A DNA stretch of 64,000 nucleotides from [Actinomadura] parvosata subsp. kistnae (GCF_900323885.1 NZ_OOHJ01000018.1:3583001-3647000); one strand, 5' to 3'. Positions 7,804 through 17,210 are shown, counted from the stretch's first letter. Made by a program: numbers and translations. Notes: a model not told the origin generated them from the sequence alone.

Positions 7804-9432
7804 GGGTTTGATCTTGTTGGCGGCCTTGGTGTCTTCGGCGAGGACGCGTGCGTGCAGGACGCGCAGCAGCCCAGGCGGGGTGGGTGCGGGTGGGATGTGG
7901 GTGCCGTGCTGATCGAGGAGTAGGCCGATGCTTCGGGTGGTGCGGTAGGCGGTGGTCCGGCTGGTGCCGAACAGAACCGCCAGGGGTTCGATGGCAAGGC
8001 CCAGCCGCTGGTGCAGCACCGTGAGCAGGACCTGGTCGGTGAACGCCACAGTGGGCGGCCGGCCCGCTTTGATTCGCGGGCGTTGCTGATCGCGGGCTTG
8101 CAGGTTGATGGTCAGGCGGTCCAGTTCCGGGCGGGGCATGCCGGTCAGGGTGGGATCGGACAGGACCTGCGGGTCCCACCGTTCGGCCGGTTGGTCGTGA
8201 CCGGTGGCGTCGGGGTCGGTGTCCAGGGTGGGGTGCAGGGTGTAGTTCCAGTCGCCGTGGAAGAGGTGCCGGGTCAGGGGCAGGGCGGCCAGCTCGGCGT
8301 CGCTGACGCGGGCGCCGAGCGGGTAGACGCCGGTGTCAAGTGCGGCCTGCACTTGCAATCCGGTGCTCGTGGTGGTGGCGGCGATGCTGTTGACCACCAC
8401 TTCGTGGCTGGTCAGCGGTCTGCCGCGCCAGTTCATCGTGATGTGGGCGAACAGCCGGTGCTCCACCTTGTTCCATTTCGAGGTTCCGGGCGGCAGGTGG
8501 CAGACGGTGATGGTCAGGCCGGTCTCGGCGGCCAGAGCGGCCAGTTCGCTCTTCCAAGCGCGGGTGCGGTAGCCGTTCGCGCCGCCGGCATCGGCGGTGA
8601 TCAGCAGCCGGGTGGCCTGCGGGTAAGCGGCGCTGCCCTGGGCATGCCACCAGCGGCGGATGGAGGCGACCGCGAACGCGGCGGTGTCGTGGTCGGTGCC
8701 GACGTTCACCCAGCCGGTGTTGGCCGCGATGTCGTAGATGCCGTACGGGATCGCCTTCCCGGATGCGGACTCGGCGAAGTCGTGGACGTTGACCAGCACC
8801 GGCTCACCGGCCGGCCGCCACTCCCGTCCGGCGTTCTTGAACGGCCCGAGCAGTTCCTTCTTCTTGGTGTCCACGCTGATCACCGGCTGTCCGGCATCGC
8901 GATACGCGCGGACCTGCTCATTGAGGTGGCGGAACTGCGCATCGCGATCCGGGTGCCGGCCGCCCTCCAGCGTCTTGGCGTTGCCCTGCAGGCTGAACCC
9001 CTCAGTGCGCAGGATGTCGGCGACGGTGTCGGCCGACACCCGGTGCCCCTGGCCGGTGAGCTCACCGGCCAGCTTGCGGGTGGACTTGGTGGTCCAGCGC
9101 AGCGGCGAGGTCGGATCCCCACGCTCATCCGGCTCCACCAGCGCCAGCAGCATGGCCCGTAACTGGGGGTCGATGTCGACCAGTCGCTTCCGTCCTCCGC
9201 CTGGCCGACGGACCCGTCCCAACGGCTCGGCGCCCGCCTCCAGCTCATCCACGCCCCGTGACACCGTGGCCTCGCGGACACTCGCCGCCTGGGCCACCGC
9301 CCGGATCCCGCCGTGCCCCAGTGCGCGCGCCTCGGCACCGAGCAGCAGCCGGCGTTGCCGCTCGTCCAGATGCGGCAAGATCACCTCAAGTTTCGCAGCC
9401 AGCATCTCTACGGTCTCCGCCGACACGCTCAT
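7795..9432 (-). CDS. ISAzo13-family DDE transposase
   Basis: A 545-residue transposase. The N-terminal region has a helix-turn-helix (GIRAVAQAASVREATVSRG). The core has VISVDTKKKELLGPFKNAG, the hallmark of the ISAzo13 family, then LLITADAGGANGYR, and WNKVEHRLFAHI supplying the last acidic residue, giving a D-D-E set. A second helix-turn-helix-like segment (PLAVLFGTSRTTAYRTTRSI) lies near the C-terminus. The start is the ATG at 9432. It is intact, with no frameshift or internal stop, and lies wholly within the inverted repeats of the 1706-bp element. Confidence 0.92.
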   Translation of the reverse strand: MSVSAETVEMLAAKLEVILPHLDERQRRLLLGAEARALGHGGIRAVAQAASVREATVSRGVDELEAGAEPLGRVRRPGGGRKRLVDIDPQLRAMLLALVEPDERGDPTSPLRWTTKSTRKLAGELTGQGHRVSADTVADILRTEGFSLQGNAKTLEGGRHPDRDAQFRHLNEQVRAYRDAGQPVISVDTKKKELLGPFKNAGREWRPAGEPVLVNVHDFAESASGKAIPYGIYDIAANTGWVNVGTDHDTAAFAVASIRRWWHAQGSAAYPQATRLLITADAGGANGYRTRAWKSELAALAAETGLTITVCHLPPGTSKWNKVEHRLFAHITMNWRGRPLTSHEVVVNSIAATTTSTGLQVQAALDTGVYPLGARVSDAELAALPLTRHLFHGDWNYTLHPTLDTDPDATGHDQPAERWDPQVLSDPTLTGMPRPELDRLTINLQARDQQRPRIKAGRPPTVAFTDQVLLTVLHQRLGLAIEPLAVLFGTSRTTAYRTTRSIGLLLDQHGTHIPPAPTPPGLLRVLHARVLAEDTKAANKIKPAC

Positions 9433-9463
9433 ACCAGACCATCGACCGCGAACCCGGAATGCT

Positions 9464-9486
9464 ACGAGTTATTTCTCTGCAGGCCC
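9464..9486 (-). repeat. IS right terminal inverted repeat
   Basis: Read from 9486 leftward it is GGGCCTGCAGAGAAATAAC, matching the left end. It is followed by the duplicated TCA at 9487-9489. Confidence 0.8.
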
Positions 9487-9489
9487 TCA

Positions 9490-9535
9490 GGGTCCCGGCT
9501 TCTGAACGCGTTGTCAGGTCTCGCTTCTGAACCGT
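9490..9535. repeat. right part of the interrupted 25-bp tandem array
   Basis: Units GCTTCTGAACGCGTTGTCAG at 9498 and GCTTCTGAACCGTTCCCAGG at 9523 continue the array seen at 7737-7780. The second is inside the coding end of the gene at 9514 (reverse strand, encoding RFRSET then stop). Confidence 0.7.
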
Positions 9536-9879
9536 TCCCAGGCGGACTGCCGAGTCATGCCGAGGGCGGCGCCGATCCGCTCCCAGCTCGTGTCGCGGGT
9601 GCGCAGGTGTGCCACCCAGTCGCGCAGGTTGTCGTCCACTTGTGCTTGTACGGCGGCGATTTTCGGGAGGTGTTCGAGTATTTGCTCGACGGTCATGGAT
9701 TCCCAGGCGGGAAGTCGCGGTTCGGTGGAGGAGGCCAGCCGTTCTTGTTCGAGGATTTCGACGCACAACCCGACGCATTCGTCACAAATGTGTACGCCGG
9801 GCCCGGCAATGAGCTTGCTCACGTCCCCGCTCTTCTTGTGACAGAAGGAGCATCGGAGGTTCTCTTTCCAGTCAGGCAT
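9514..9879 (-). CDS. ClpX-type C4 zinc-finger protein with HTH-like C-terminus
   Basis: 121 residues. The N-terminus is the ClpX zinc-binding domain: C10-SFC13 and C32-DEC35 with the intervening VSKLIAGPGVHI exactly as in ClpX. There is no AAA+ domain after it. The rest is helical and ends in WERIGAALGMTRQSAWERF, a helix-turn-helix-like unit found in small actinobacterial regulators. Such stand-alone ClpX zinc-finger proteins are known in actinomycetes without a defined role. The IS inserted just beyond its stop codon. It is on the same strand as, and just downstream of, the helical protein gene ending at 9897. Confidence 0.8.
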   Translation of the reverse strand: MPDWKENLRCSFCHKKSGDVSKLIAGPGVHICDECVGLCVEILEQERLASSTEPRLPAWESMTVEQILEHLPKIAAVQAQVDDNLRDWVAHLRTRDTSWERIGAALGMTRQSAWERFRSET

Positions 9880-9896
9880 GGCCTGACACTAGCCCG

Positions 9897-10256
9897 TCAG
9901 GCGACTCCTGACAAGCCCAGGTTTCGATCCCGGAGCATCTGGGCCCGCAGGATCTCCTGCCGCTCTTCGTTGATCTTGCGGCTCAGCGACAGGTAGGCGG
10001 TCAGCACGTGCCCGTACCTGTCGCGGGCCTGTTCGAGCTGGTCGCGCAGGAGGTAGGCACGCTCCAGGTCGCCGTGTCGCTCCGCCTCGGCCAGCAGCGT
10101 GCGAGCCTCGTCCACGATCTCTTCGGCCCGCTTCCTCGTGCGGCGCAGCACCGCGGAGCACTCGTGCAGCTCCGTCAGGCGCGCCGAGGAGACGATGAAC
10201 TCAGCAGTGTGCACGGCCAAGCCGCCGGCTATGCCGCTGCGGAGATCCGATCCCAT
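9897..10256 (-). CDS. small helical/coiled-coil protein, unknown function
   Basis: 119 residues from the ATG at 10256, which has GGAGGTGGCGGGAA just upstream. An in-frame start at 10277 lies before this site and was rejected. After a short N-terminal segment the protein is almost entirely charged helix (RTRKRAEEIVDEARTLLAEA, RDQLEQARDRYGHVLTAYLS, RKINEERQEILRAQ), which suggests a coiled coil. No enzymatic motif is visible. It is 17 bp upstream of the ClpX-type zinc-finger gene and probably co-transcribed with it. Confidence 0.65.
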   Translation of the reverse strand: MGSDLRSGIAGGLAVHTAEFIVSSARLTELHECSAVLRRTRKRAEEIVDEARTLLAEAERHGDLERAYLLRDQLEQARDRYGHVLTAYLSLSRKINEERQEILRAQMLRDRNLGLSGVA

Positions 10257-10581
10257 TTCCCGCCACCTCCTGGTCAAGGTTGCCTAACTGTAGACGCGCG
10301 GCTCTCGCGCCGGGATCACCGGAGGCGGGCGGTGGTGGCGGAATGAACCCGGCGGGGATAATTCTTCTCCCGCGGCGGAAATACGCCTCCCTGAAACCCG
10401 TTCGGTGCCGGTCGAATGCGGTATTCGGCGGAGATCTCGCAGCTTATCCAGGGGATTGCCCGTGAATCTCCGAAGTTCCCAAATGAGTAAGAGGAAGACC
10501 GCGGATCCACCCCCGCGACCCCCTGTGCTCGTCACATACTGAGACCGGACGACGTCGTAACGTGACTGTGGAGTGGTGGCG
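10257..10581. other. 325-bp intergenic region between divergent genes
   Basis: No open frame here is convincing. It must contain the promoters of the helical protein gene (leftward) and of the glycosyltransferase (rightward). The palindrome ACGACGTCGT lies at about 10549-10558, some 24 bp before the glycosyltransferase start. Nothing else was recognised. Confidence 0.5.
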
Positions 10582-12390
10582 ATGCAGGGGGCAGCGGAGC
10601 ATGACGACGCGGTCGACGTCAGCGTCGTCATCCCCGTACACAACTGCCGGGCCTTCCTCGACCGGTGCCTGACCTCGGCACTCGTCCAGCGGGTCAAGAA
10701 GGAGATCGTCGTCGTGGACGACGGCTCCACCGACGGCAGCGGCGAGCTCCTCGACCTCTACGCCGCCTATCACCCCGGCAGCGTCAAGGTCGTGCACATC
10801 GAGGCCAGCGGCGGCGCCGGCCGGCCGCGCAACGTCGGCATCGAGCACGCCACCGGCCGCTACGTCTTCTTCTGCGACGCCGACGACCACCTCGGCCCCG
10901 AGGCGCTCGAACGCATGGTGGCCGTTGCCGACCGCAACGACACCGACATCGTCCTCGGCAAGGTCGTGGGCCACGGCAGGCGGGCGGCCGTGTCGATGTT
11001 CGCGCACGGCGCCGACCGGGTCACCCTCGCCGACAGCACCGTCTACAACAGCCTGAGCTGCTACAAGCTGTTCAGGCGCGAGCTGCTCGTGCGCCACGGC
11101 ATCAGGTTCGGCGAGGGCGTGCTGGTCGGCGAGGACATCCTGTTCACCGTGCACGCCTACTGCCACGCCCGGGCGGTCTCCGTGGTGGCCGACTACGACT
11201 GCTACCACCTCGTCTCCAGGCCCGACGGCACCAGCATCATGCAGCAGCCCGGCAGCAGGGACCCGCTGGCCTGGCTGGCCATGATCCGCGAGCCCATCCG
11301 GCTCATGGCCCGGCACGTCGAGCCGGGGCCGCTGCGTGACCACCTGCTGCGCCGGCACTTCAGGCTCGACATCTTCACGCAGCTCGGAGTGCCGTTCCTG
11401 GACAGCGACGACGTGCGGCGCAAGGACATCGCGCGCGAGGTCGCCGCTTTGTGCGAGGAGTGGTACACGCCGGGCGTCCACGAGCGGCTCAACACCATCG
11501 ACCGGCAGCGGGCCGGCGCCCTCGACGACATCGAGCGCCTGGTGCGCCTGGCCCGCATCGAGAGCGCCACCGTCCGGCGCCGGCTGACCGGGCTGCGCTG
11601 GGAGGGCGAGCGCCTGGTGGTGACGGGCGCCGCCCGGCTCGACGGCATTACCAGGGACGACGGCCTGGCCGTGGTGCTGCGCGCCCGGCACGACCCGGCC
11701 AAGGAGGTGATCGTGCCGGCCGAGCGCAAGGGCGGCGAGTTCACCGCGCGGATCGACGTGGGCGCGCTGGAGTCCGGCGTCTGGGACCTGCGAGTGGCGG
11801 TCGAGGTCGAGGGCGTGATCCGGCTCGGCCGGCTGGGCGCCGAACGCGACGGCGACATCGGCCGGCCGCGGCCCCGCATCGTCGGCGGCGTCGTCGCCCT
11901 GCCCTACTTCACCAGGGACAACGGGAACCTGAGCATTGACATGGGCGGCCACGTGGTCGCGGTGCCCGGCACGGTGCGGCTGATCAGGATGCGCTGGGCG
12001 CTCGGCCACCGGCTGGTGATGGACGGCGAGGTCACCGTCGCCGGCACCACCCCCGCCGCCACGGCGGTCAAGCAGATCGTGTGGCGGGAGCGGCGCAGCG
12101 GGCGCGAGCGCGCCGACCGCGTGATGGCGCTGCCCGGCGGCGGCTTCGCGGCCAGGCCCGCCGTGGGAAGGCTGACGGTCGGCACCTGGGACGCCTATCT
12201 GGAGCTCGACCTGGGCGGGCCGCCCGCGCGGTTCAGGATCGAGACCGAGACGGTGGCCGGGGCGCGCCGCTGGTGGGGGTCGGCCCTGCTGCGCAGCGTG
12301 CGGCCGTACACGACCTCGGGGAAGGGACGGCTGAGCGCGGTGGTGCGGCGGCTGACGGCGGAGAGCCTGGTCAAAAGAATCTTGCGGTAA
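10582..12390 (+). CDS. family 2 glycosyltransferase with C-terminal beta-rich region
   Basis: About 602 residues. Residues 12-230 are a GT-A glycosyltransferase family 2 domain: VSVVIPVHNC at the start, VVVDDGSTDGS for the nucleotide site and FCDADD as the DxD metal site, with GEDILF as the later conserved acidic motif. The second half (about 330-600) lacks transmembrane segments and consists of alternating hydrophobic strands, resembling the accessory sheets of wall teichoic acid glycosyltransferases such as TarS. The ATG at 10582 is preceded by GTGGAG. The product is probably a cytosolic enzyme for a cell-wall or capsular polymer. The donor sugar is unknown. Confidence 0.88.
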   Translation: MQGAAEHDDAVDVSVVIPVHNCRAFLDRCLTSALVQRVKKEIVVVDDGSTDGSGELLDLYAAYHPGSVKVVHIEASGGAGRPRNVGIEHATGRYVFFCDADDHLGPEALERMVAVADRNDTDIVLGKVVGHGRRAAVSMFAHGADRVTLADSTVYNSLSCYKLFRRELLVRHGIRFGEGVLVGEDILFTVHAYCHARAVSVVADYDCYHLVSRPDGTSIMQQPGSRDPLAWLAMIREPIRLMARHVEPGPLRDHLLRRHFRLDIFTQLGVPFLDSDDVRRKDIAREVAALCEEWYTPGVHERLNTIDRQRAGALDDIERLVRLARIESATVRRRLTGLRWEGERLVVTGAARLDGITRDDGLAVVLRARHDPAKEVIVPAERKGGEFTARIDVGALESGVWDLRVAVEVEGVIRLGRLGAERDGDIGRPRPRIVGGVVALPYFTRDNGNLSIDMGGHVVAVPGTVRLIRMRWALGHRLVMDGEVTVAGTTPAATAVKQIVWRERRSGRERADRVMALPGGGFAARPAVGRLTVGTWDAYLELDLGGPPARFRIETETVAGARRWWGSALLRSVRPYTTSGKGRLSAVVRRLTAESLVKRILR

Positions 12391-12434
12391 TTGCCATCTA
12401 TGTGCAGGTGCAAGACGATGTCCTAAAGTAGGAC
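12391..12434 (+). promoter_or_regulatory. candidate metal-regulator operator region upstream of cbiMN
   Basis: Two signals lie in the 90-bp leader. TTGCCA-TCTAT-GTGCAG (12391-12407) matches 9 of 12 fixed bases of the streptomycete Nur (nickel Fur) box TTGCAA-N5-TTGCAA. GTCCTA-AAG-TAGGAC (12420-12434) is a perfect inverted repeat. The transporter downstream is of the cobalt/nickel class, so a nickel or cobalt repressor is plausible. The leader is too short for a cobalamin riboswitch. Confidence 0.4.
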
Positions 12435-12480
12435 CGTTTGTCCTTCCTCCTACTCGGAGCACCTCTTCCTGGAGGCAGCC

Positions 12481-13484
12481 GTGCACGTACCCGATGGCTT
12501 CTTCAACGCAGCGACATCCATCTCGGCCGGCGTCGTCGCGGCCGCCGGCGTCGCCGTCTGTCTGCGGGGGCGCGGCGCGAGCTCGACGACCGCACCGCAC
12601 CCATGGCGGGGCTGGTCGCCGCGTTCATCTTCGCCGTGCAGATGCTCAACTTCCCCGTCGCCGCCGGCACCAGCGGCCACCTGCTGGGCGGCGCGCTGGC
12701 CGCGATACTCGCCGGGCCGTACACAGGAGTGTTGTGCATGGCCGTGGTCCTGCTGGTGCAGGGCGTGTTCTTCGCCGACGGCGGGCTGACGGCGCTCGGC
12801 GTCAACGTCACGATCATGGGCATCGTCACCGTGCTCGTCGGCTGGGGCGTCTTCCGGCTGGTCACCACGATGACCAGGGGGAAGGTCGTGATCGCGGCGT
12901 TCCTGGCCGCGCTGATCTCGGTGCCGGCCGCCGCGCTCGTCTTCACGCTGCTGTTCTGGATCGGCGGCACCGCGCCGATCGAGGTCGGCACCGTGGCCGC
13001 CGCCATGGGCGGCGTGCACCTGCTGATCGGCATCGGCGAGGGCCTGATCACGGCCGTGACCGTCGGCGCCGTGCTGGCCGTGCGGCCCGACCTCGTGTAC
13101 GGCGCCCGCGGCCTGACCAAGCCGCTGGAGCTGCGCGGCGCCGGCGGCACCACCACGACCGTGGGCACGCAGGAGCGGCCGGCGACCGCCCGCGGGACGC
13201 TCAAGCCGTTCCTGCTCGGCGGCGTCGGCGTGACGCTGCTGCTGGCCGGGATCGTCTCCTTCTTCGCCTCCTCCTCGCCCGACGGGCTGGAGGCCGTGGC
13301 CGAGAACAAGGGCTTCATCGACCAGGCGGCCGACCACCTGTTCGGCGGATGGGCGCTGGCCGACTACGGTGAGGTGGGCGGGATTCCCGTCGGCGTGGCC
13401 GGGATCATCGGCGTCGGTCTGGTGTTGCTCATCGCCGGAGTCGTGGCCTGGCTCGCGCGCAGCCGTGACAAGATCAAGGTGTGA
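12481..13484 (+). CDS. cbiM: CbiM-CbiN fused ECF transporter component, apparent frameshift
   Basis: The GTG at 12481 follows GGAGGCAGCC and encodes MHVPDGFFNAATS, the metal-binding CbiM N-terminus. This frame then runs out of homology at about 12570. The family sequence (RRELDDRTAPMAGLVAAF) continues in the -1 frame to 13484. One extra G in the run at 12566-12570 would restore a single frame. The rest holds CbiM membrane helices (to about residue 220) and a CbiN-like tail with two more helices (from LKPFLLGGVGVTLLL onward), so M and N are fused. It is the substrate-binding part of a cobalt or nickel importer with cbiQ and cbiO downstream. The shift may be a sequencing error or a real mutation. 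Confidence 0.8.
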
Positions 13485-13487
13485 TTC

Positions 13488-14236
13488 GTGGGCGCTGGGC
13501 ACCACCACCGGCTCTACCTGCCGGTCGACTCGGTCGTGCACCGGCTGCCGCCGCAGTGCAAGCTGCTGGCGGTCTTCGCGTTCGCGCTCGTGGTGGTGGC
13601 CACGCCGCGCGAGCACTTCTGGGCGTTCGCCGCCTACGCCGTCCTGCTGGCCGGCGTCGCGGTGTCGGCCCGGGTGCCGGTCACGTACGTTCTGCGGCGC
13701 ATGGTGATCGAGGTGCCGTTCGTGCTGTTCGCCTTCCTCATCCCCGTCGTGGGGCTGGGGGAGCGCACCGAGGTGCTGGGGCTCTCGCTGAGCGTGCCCG
13801 GCCTGTGGGCGGCCTGGAACATCCTGGCCAAGGCCACGCTGGGGGTGGTCGCCTCCGTCCTGCTGGCCGCCACCACGGAGCCGCGGGCCGTCCTGCTGGG
13901 GGCGCAGCGGCTGCGGGTGCCGAGCCTGCTGGTGCAGATCGCCATGTTCATGCTCAGGTACATGGACGTGATCGTGGCGGAGATGCGGCGGATGCGGGTG
14001 GCCAGGGAGTCGCGCGGGTTCGAGGCGCGTAACCTTCGGCACGTGCCGGTGATCGCGCGGTCGGCGGGGGCGCTGTTCATCCGCTCGTACGAACGGGGCG
14101 AACGCGTGCACCTCGCCATGCTCAGCCGGGGCTACACGGGCCAGCTCCCCGTCATCCAGGAGCTGCCCGCGACCGTGGCCCACTGGGGCACCGCCCTCGC
14201 CCTGCCCGCCGTCGCCCTCGCCATCTGGGGACTAAC

Positions 14237-14243
<7 letters not shown>
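13488..14243 (+). CDS. cbiQ: ECF transporter transmembrane protein CbiQ
   Basis: 251 residues with about five to six hydrophobic segments. The family opening is VDSVVHRLPPQCKLLAVFAF. The two short coupling helices carry the A-R-G type motif, seen here as MRVARESRGFEARN, which contacts the ATPase. It is the energy-coupling transmembrane subunit of the cobalt/nickel ECF importer. GTG at 13488 starts three bases after the cbiMN stop, with AAGGTG as ribosome-binding site, and its end overlaps cbiO by 7 bp, so the three genes form one operon. Confidence 0.9.
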
Positions 14244-14974
<731 letters not shown>

Positions 14975-15166
14975 ACAACCCGAGCAACCTGGCCTCCCAG
15001 GCAGGGCATTGACGGCGAGATGGGTAGAAACCCGGAGCATGGTTCTTGACGGGGCGTTTGGTACGCGTTTAGGCCCGCCTTGTCCTCCTGCATCCGACTT
15101 TTCGTAGTTTGTGCATGCCCGGTATCCGGGGATGTCGAAGTACAGTGGCTCATCGAGGAGGGGCCC

Positions 15167-15505
15167 ATGAAGCTGCGGCTTGCGCGACACGCCCTGGGCG
15201 ACGCCGTGGTGGTGGCCGTCGAGGGAGAGCTTGACCTGTTCACCGCGCCGTTCCTGCGTGACGAGGTGCGTGACGCCATCAAGCAGGACAGCGCGCGGCT
15301 CGTGCTCGACCTGCAGCAGCTCTCGTTCATGGACTCCAGCGGCCTGTCGGTGCTGATCGAGGCGTGGCGGCTGGCGACGGGGGAGGGCGGCGGCGTGTCC
15401 CTCGCGGCGCCGCAGGCGCCGGTGGCCCGCATCCTGCGCACCACCGGGCTCGACCGCCGGATCAAGGTGTACTCCGACGTCGACACCGCCGTAGGCGAGT
15501 TTTAA
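15167..15505 (+). CDS. STAS-domain anti-sigma factor antagonist
   Basis: 112 residues covering one STAS domain: VVAVEGELDLFTAPFLRDEV, then LVLDLQQLSFMDSSGLSVLI with the phosphorylatable serine in MDSSG, and a C-terminal VYSDVDTAV. This is the SpoIIAA/RsbV/BldG class, which binds an anti-sigma kinase in a partner-switching pathway. The ATG at 15167 has GAGGAGGGG upstream, and an in-frame start 87 bases earlier was rejected. No kinase or sigma factor partner is adjacent. The SpoIIE-type phosphatase at 26605 is a possible distant partner, which is only an inference. Confidence 0.9.
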   Translation: MKLRLARHALGDAVVVAVEGELDLFTAPFLRDEVRDAIKQDSARLVLDLQQLSFMDSSGLSVLIEAWRLATGEGGGVSLAAPQAPVARILRTTGLDRRIKVYSDVDTAVGEF

Positions 15506-15552
15506 CCGCCCCCGAGTAGAACTTCATTCGGTCTGCGGGTTAGGGTCCGGCT

Positions 15553-16326
15553 ATGGACGTGAACGGATCTGCAGCAATCATCTCCGGCGGTGCCAGCGGC
15601 CTCGGCGAGGCCACCGCCCGCCTGCTGGCCCAGGCAGGCGCCACCGTGGTCGTGGCCGACCTCAACGAGGAGCGCGGCAAGGCCGTCGCCGACGAGATCG
15701 GCGGCGTCTTCGCCAAGACGGACGTCTCCGACGACGAGCAGGTGCAGGCCGCCGTCGACGCCGCCGTGGCCACCGGCAAGCCGCTGCGCGTGGTGGTCAA
15801 CAGCGCCGGCATCGGCTGGGCCGAGCGCACGGTCAACCGCGAGGGCAACCCGCACAACCCGGCGACCTACCGCAAGGTCATCGAGGTCAACCTGATCGGC
15901 ACGTTCAACCTCATGCGCATCGCCGCGGCCGCCATCGCCAAGACCGAGCCGGCCGACGCCGACGGGCAGCGCGGCGTGGTGATCAACACCGCGTCCGTGG
16001 CCGCGCTGGAGGGGCAGACGGGCCAGCTCGCCTACTCGGCCTCCAAGGGCGGCATCGTGGGCATGACCGTGCCCGCCGCCCGCGACCTGTCCGCCATCGG
16101 CGTACGGGTGAACACGATCTGCCCCGGCATCATCGACACCCCCATCTACGGCTTCTCCCCGAACTCCGAGGAGTTCAAGGCCAAGCTGGTGGCGCCGGTG
16201 GTCTTCCCCAAGCGCATGGGCCGCGCCGACGAGTTCGCCCACCTGGTGAAGTCGCTCATCGAGAACGACTACATGAACGCCGAGGTCATCCGCTTCGACG
16301 GCGGCATCCGTTTCCAGCCCAAGTAA
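15553..16326 (+). CDS. SDR family 3-hydroxyacyl-CoA dehydrogenase-like protein
   Basis: A 257-residue classical SDR. The cofactor motif SGGASGLGEA is at the N-terminus, VVNSAGIG is the NAG motif, and YSASKGG holds the catalytic Tyr and Lys, with NTASVAALEGQTGQ before it. The overall pattern resembles the HSD17B10/type II 3-hydroxyacyl-CoA dehydrogenase group. The crotonase gene follows 10 bp later on the same strand. A hydratase and an NAD-linked hydroxyacyl dehydrogenase in one unit points to fatty acyl or branched-chain acyl-CoA beta-oxidation. An ATG start at 15553 fits the domain start. Confidence 0.9.
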   Translation: MDVNGSAAIISGGASGLGEATARLLAQAGATVVVADLNEERGKAVADEIGGVFAKTDVSDDEQVQAAVDAAVATGKPLRVVVNSAGIGWAERTVNREGNPHNPATYRKVIEVNLIGTFNLMRIAAAAIAKTEPADADGQRGVVINTASVAALEGQTGQLAYSASKGGIVGMTVPAARDLSAIGVRVNTICPGIIDTPIYGFSPNSEEFKAKLVAPVVFPKRMGRADEFAHLVKSLIENDYMNAEVIRFDGGIRFQPK

Positions 16327-16336
16327 GTGAGGTCCC

Positions 16337-17101
16337 GTGTCTGACGAAGTGCTCGTCGAGGAGTCCGGCAACGTGGCGATCCTCACCATCAACCGCCCCA
16401 AGGCGCGCAACGCCATCAACGGGGCGGTGGCGCGGGGCGTCGCCGAGGCGCTGGACACGCTCGACGCCCGTCCCGACATCTCCGCTTACGTCCTGACCGG
16501 CGCGGGCGGCACGTTCTCCGCGGGCATGGACCTGAAGGGGTTCCTGTCGGGGGACTTCCCCGTGGTCAAGGGCCGCGGGTTCGGCGGGCTGACCGAGGCG
16601 CCGCCGAAGAAGCCGCTGGTGGCCGCCGTCGAGGGCTACGCGCTGGCGGGCGGGTTCGAACTGGCGCTGGCCTGCGACGTCATCGTGGCCTCGTCCGAGT
16701 CGAAGTTCGGCCTGCCGGAGCCCAAGCGCGGCCTCGTGGCGGGCGCGGGCGGGATCATGCGGCTGCCGCGGCGGATCCCGTACCACGTGGCCATGGAGAT
16801 GGCGCTGACCGGCGACCACTACGACGCCGCCCGCCTGTACGAGCTGGGCCTGGTCAACCGGATCACCGAGCCCGGCGCGGCCCTGGAGGGCGCGCTGGAG
16901 CTGGCCAAGAAGATCGCCGCCAACGCGCCGCTGGCGCTCGCCGCCACCAAGAAGGTGGTCATCGAGTCGCAGGACTGGTCGCTGGAGGAGATGTTCGAGA
17001 AGCAGGCCGCGATCATCAACCCGGTCTTCGGCTCCAAGGACGCCATGGAGGGCGCCGCCGCTTTCGCCGAGAAGCGCGCGCCCCAGTGGAAGGGCGAATG
17101 A
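16337..17101 (+). CDS. crotonase/enoyl-CoA hydratase family protein
   Basis: 254 residues. The two oxyanion-hole segments are visible: FSAGMDLKGF at about residue 56 and EGYALAGGFELALACD at about 98-113. GLPEPKRGLVAGAGG supplies the acidic position of hydratases (Glu of LPEP). The GTG at 16337 starts 10 bp after the SDR stop, so the two are probably one operon acting in consecutive beta-oxidation steps (hydration, then dehydrogenation). A hairpin terminator follows at 17107. Isomerase or other crotonase activity cannot be excluded. Confidence 0.92.
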   Translation: MSDEVLVEESGNVAILTINRPKARNAINGAVARGVAEALDTLDARPDISAYVLTGAGGTFSAGMDLKGFLSGDFPVVKGRGFGGLTEAPPKKPLVAAVEGYALAGGFELALACDVIVASSESKFGLPEPKRGLVAGAGGIMRLPRRIPYHVAMEMALTGDHYDAARLYELGLVNRITEPGAALEGALELAKKIAANAPLALAATKKVVIESQDWSLEEMFEKQAAIINPVFGSKDAMEGAAAFAEKRAPQWKGE

Positions 17102-17106
17102 CCGTC

Positions 17107-17138
17107 CCCCTCCTGTTCCCCCCAAGGAACGGGAGGGG
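17107..17138 (+). terminator. hairpin terminator after the SDR-crotonase unit
   Basis: A 13-bp stem (CCCCTCCTGTTCC at 17107-17119 against GGAACGGGAGGGG at 17126-17138, one G-T pair) with a 6-base loop begins 5 bp after the crotonase stop codon. Confidence 0.75.
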
Positions 17139-17210
17139 CTCGCCTTAGCGCGCGCATAGCTCTGCCTGGATACGGTAAAGAGGGAGTAGACCGAGTTGCC
17201 GGGAGAGCGC

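Larger units (their letters stand above)
7781..9486 (-). mobile_element. complete insertion sequence, ISAzo13-like, 1706 bp
   Basis: The ends are imperfect inverted repeats: GGACCTGCAGATTATTAAC at 7781 and, reading inward from 9486, GGGCCTGCAGAGAAATAAC (17 of the first 23 bases match). Both are flanked by TCA (7778-7780 and 9487-9489), a 3-bp target duplication. The single gene inside is an intact transposase whose stop codon lies in the left repeat. Open frame, both ends and an intact duplication suggest a recent insertion that may still be active. Confidence 0.88.

Noticed and set aside
7737..9535. Possible CRISPR array from the 25-bp repeats
   Set aside because: The repeats are directly adjacent without spacers, degenerate, and there are no cas genes.
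10274..10291. IdeR iron box (GTTAGGCAACCTT on the reverse strand)
   Set aside because: It resembles the consensus in one half but is a base short in the other, and the gene below it has no iron link.
12391..12480. Cobalamin riboswitch before the cobalt importer
   Set aside because: The leader is only 90 bases, too short, and no conserved B12-box was seen.
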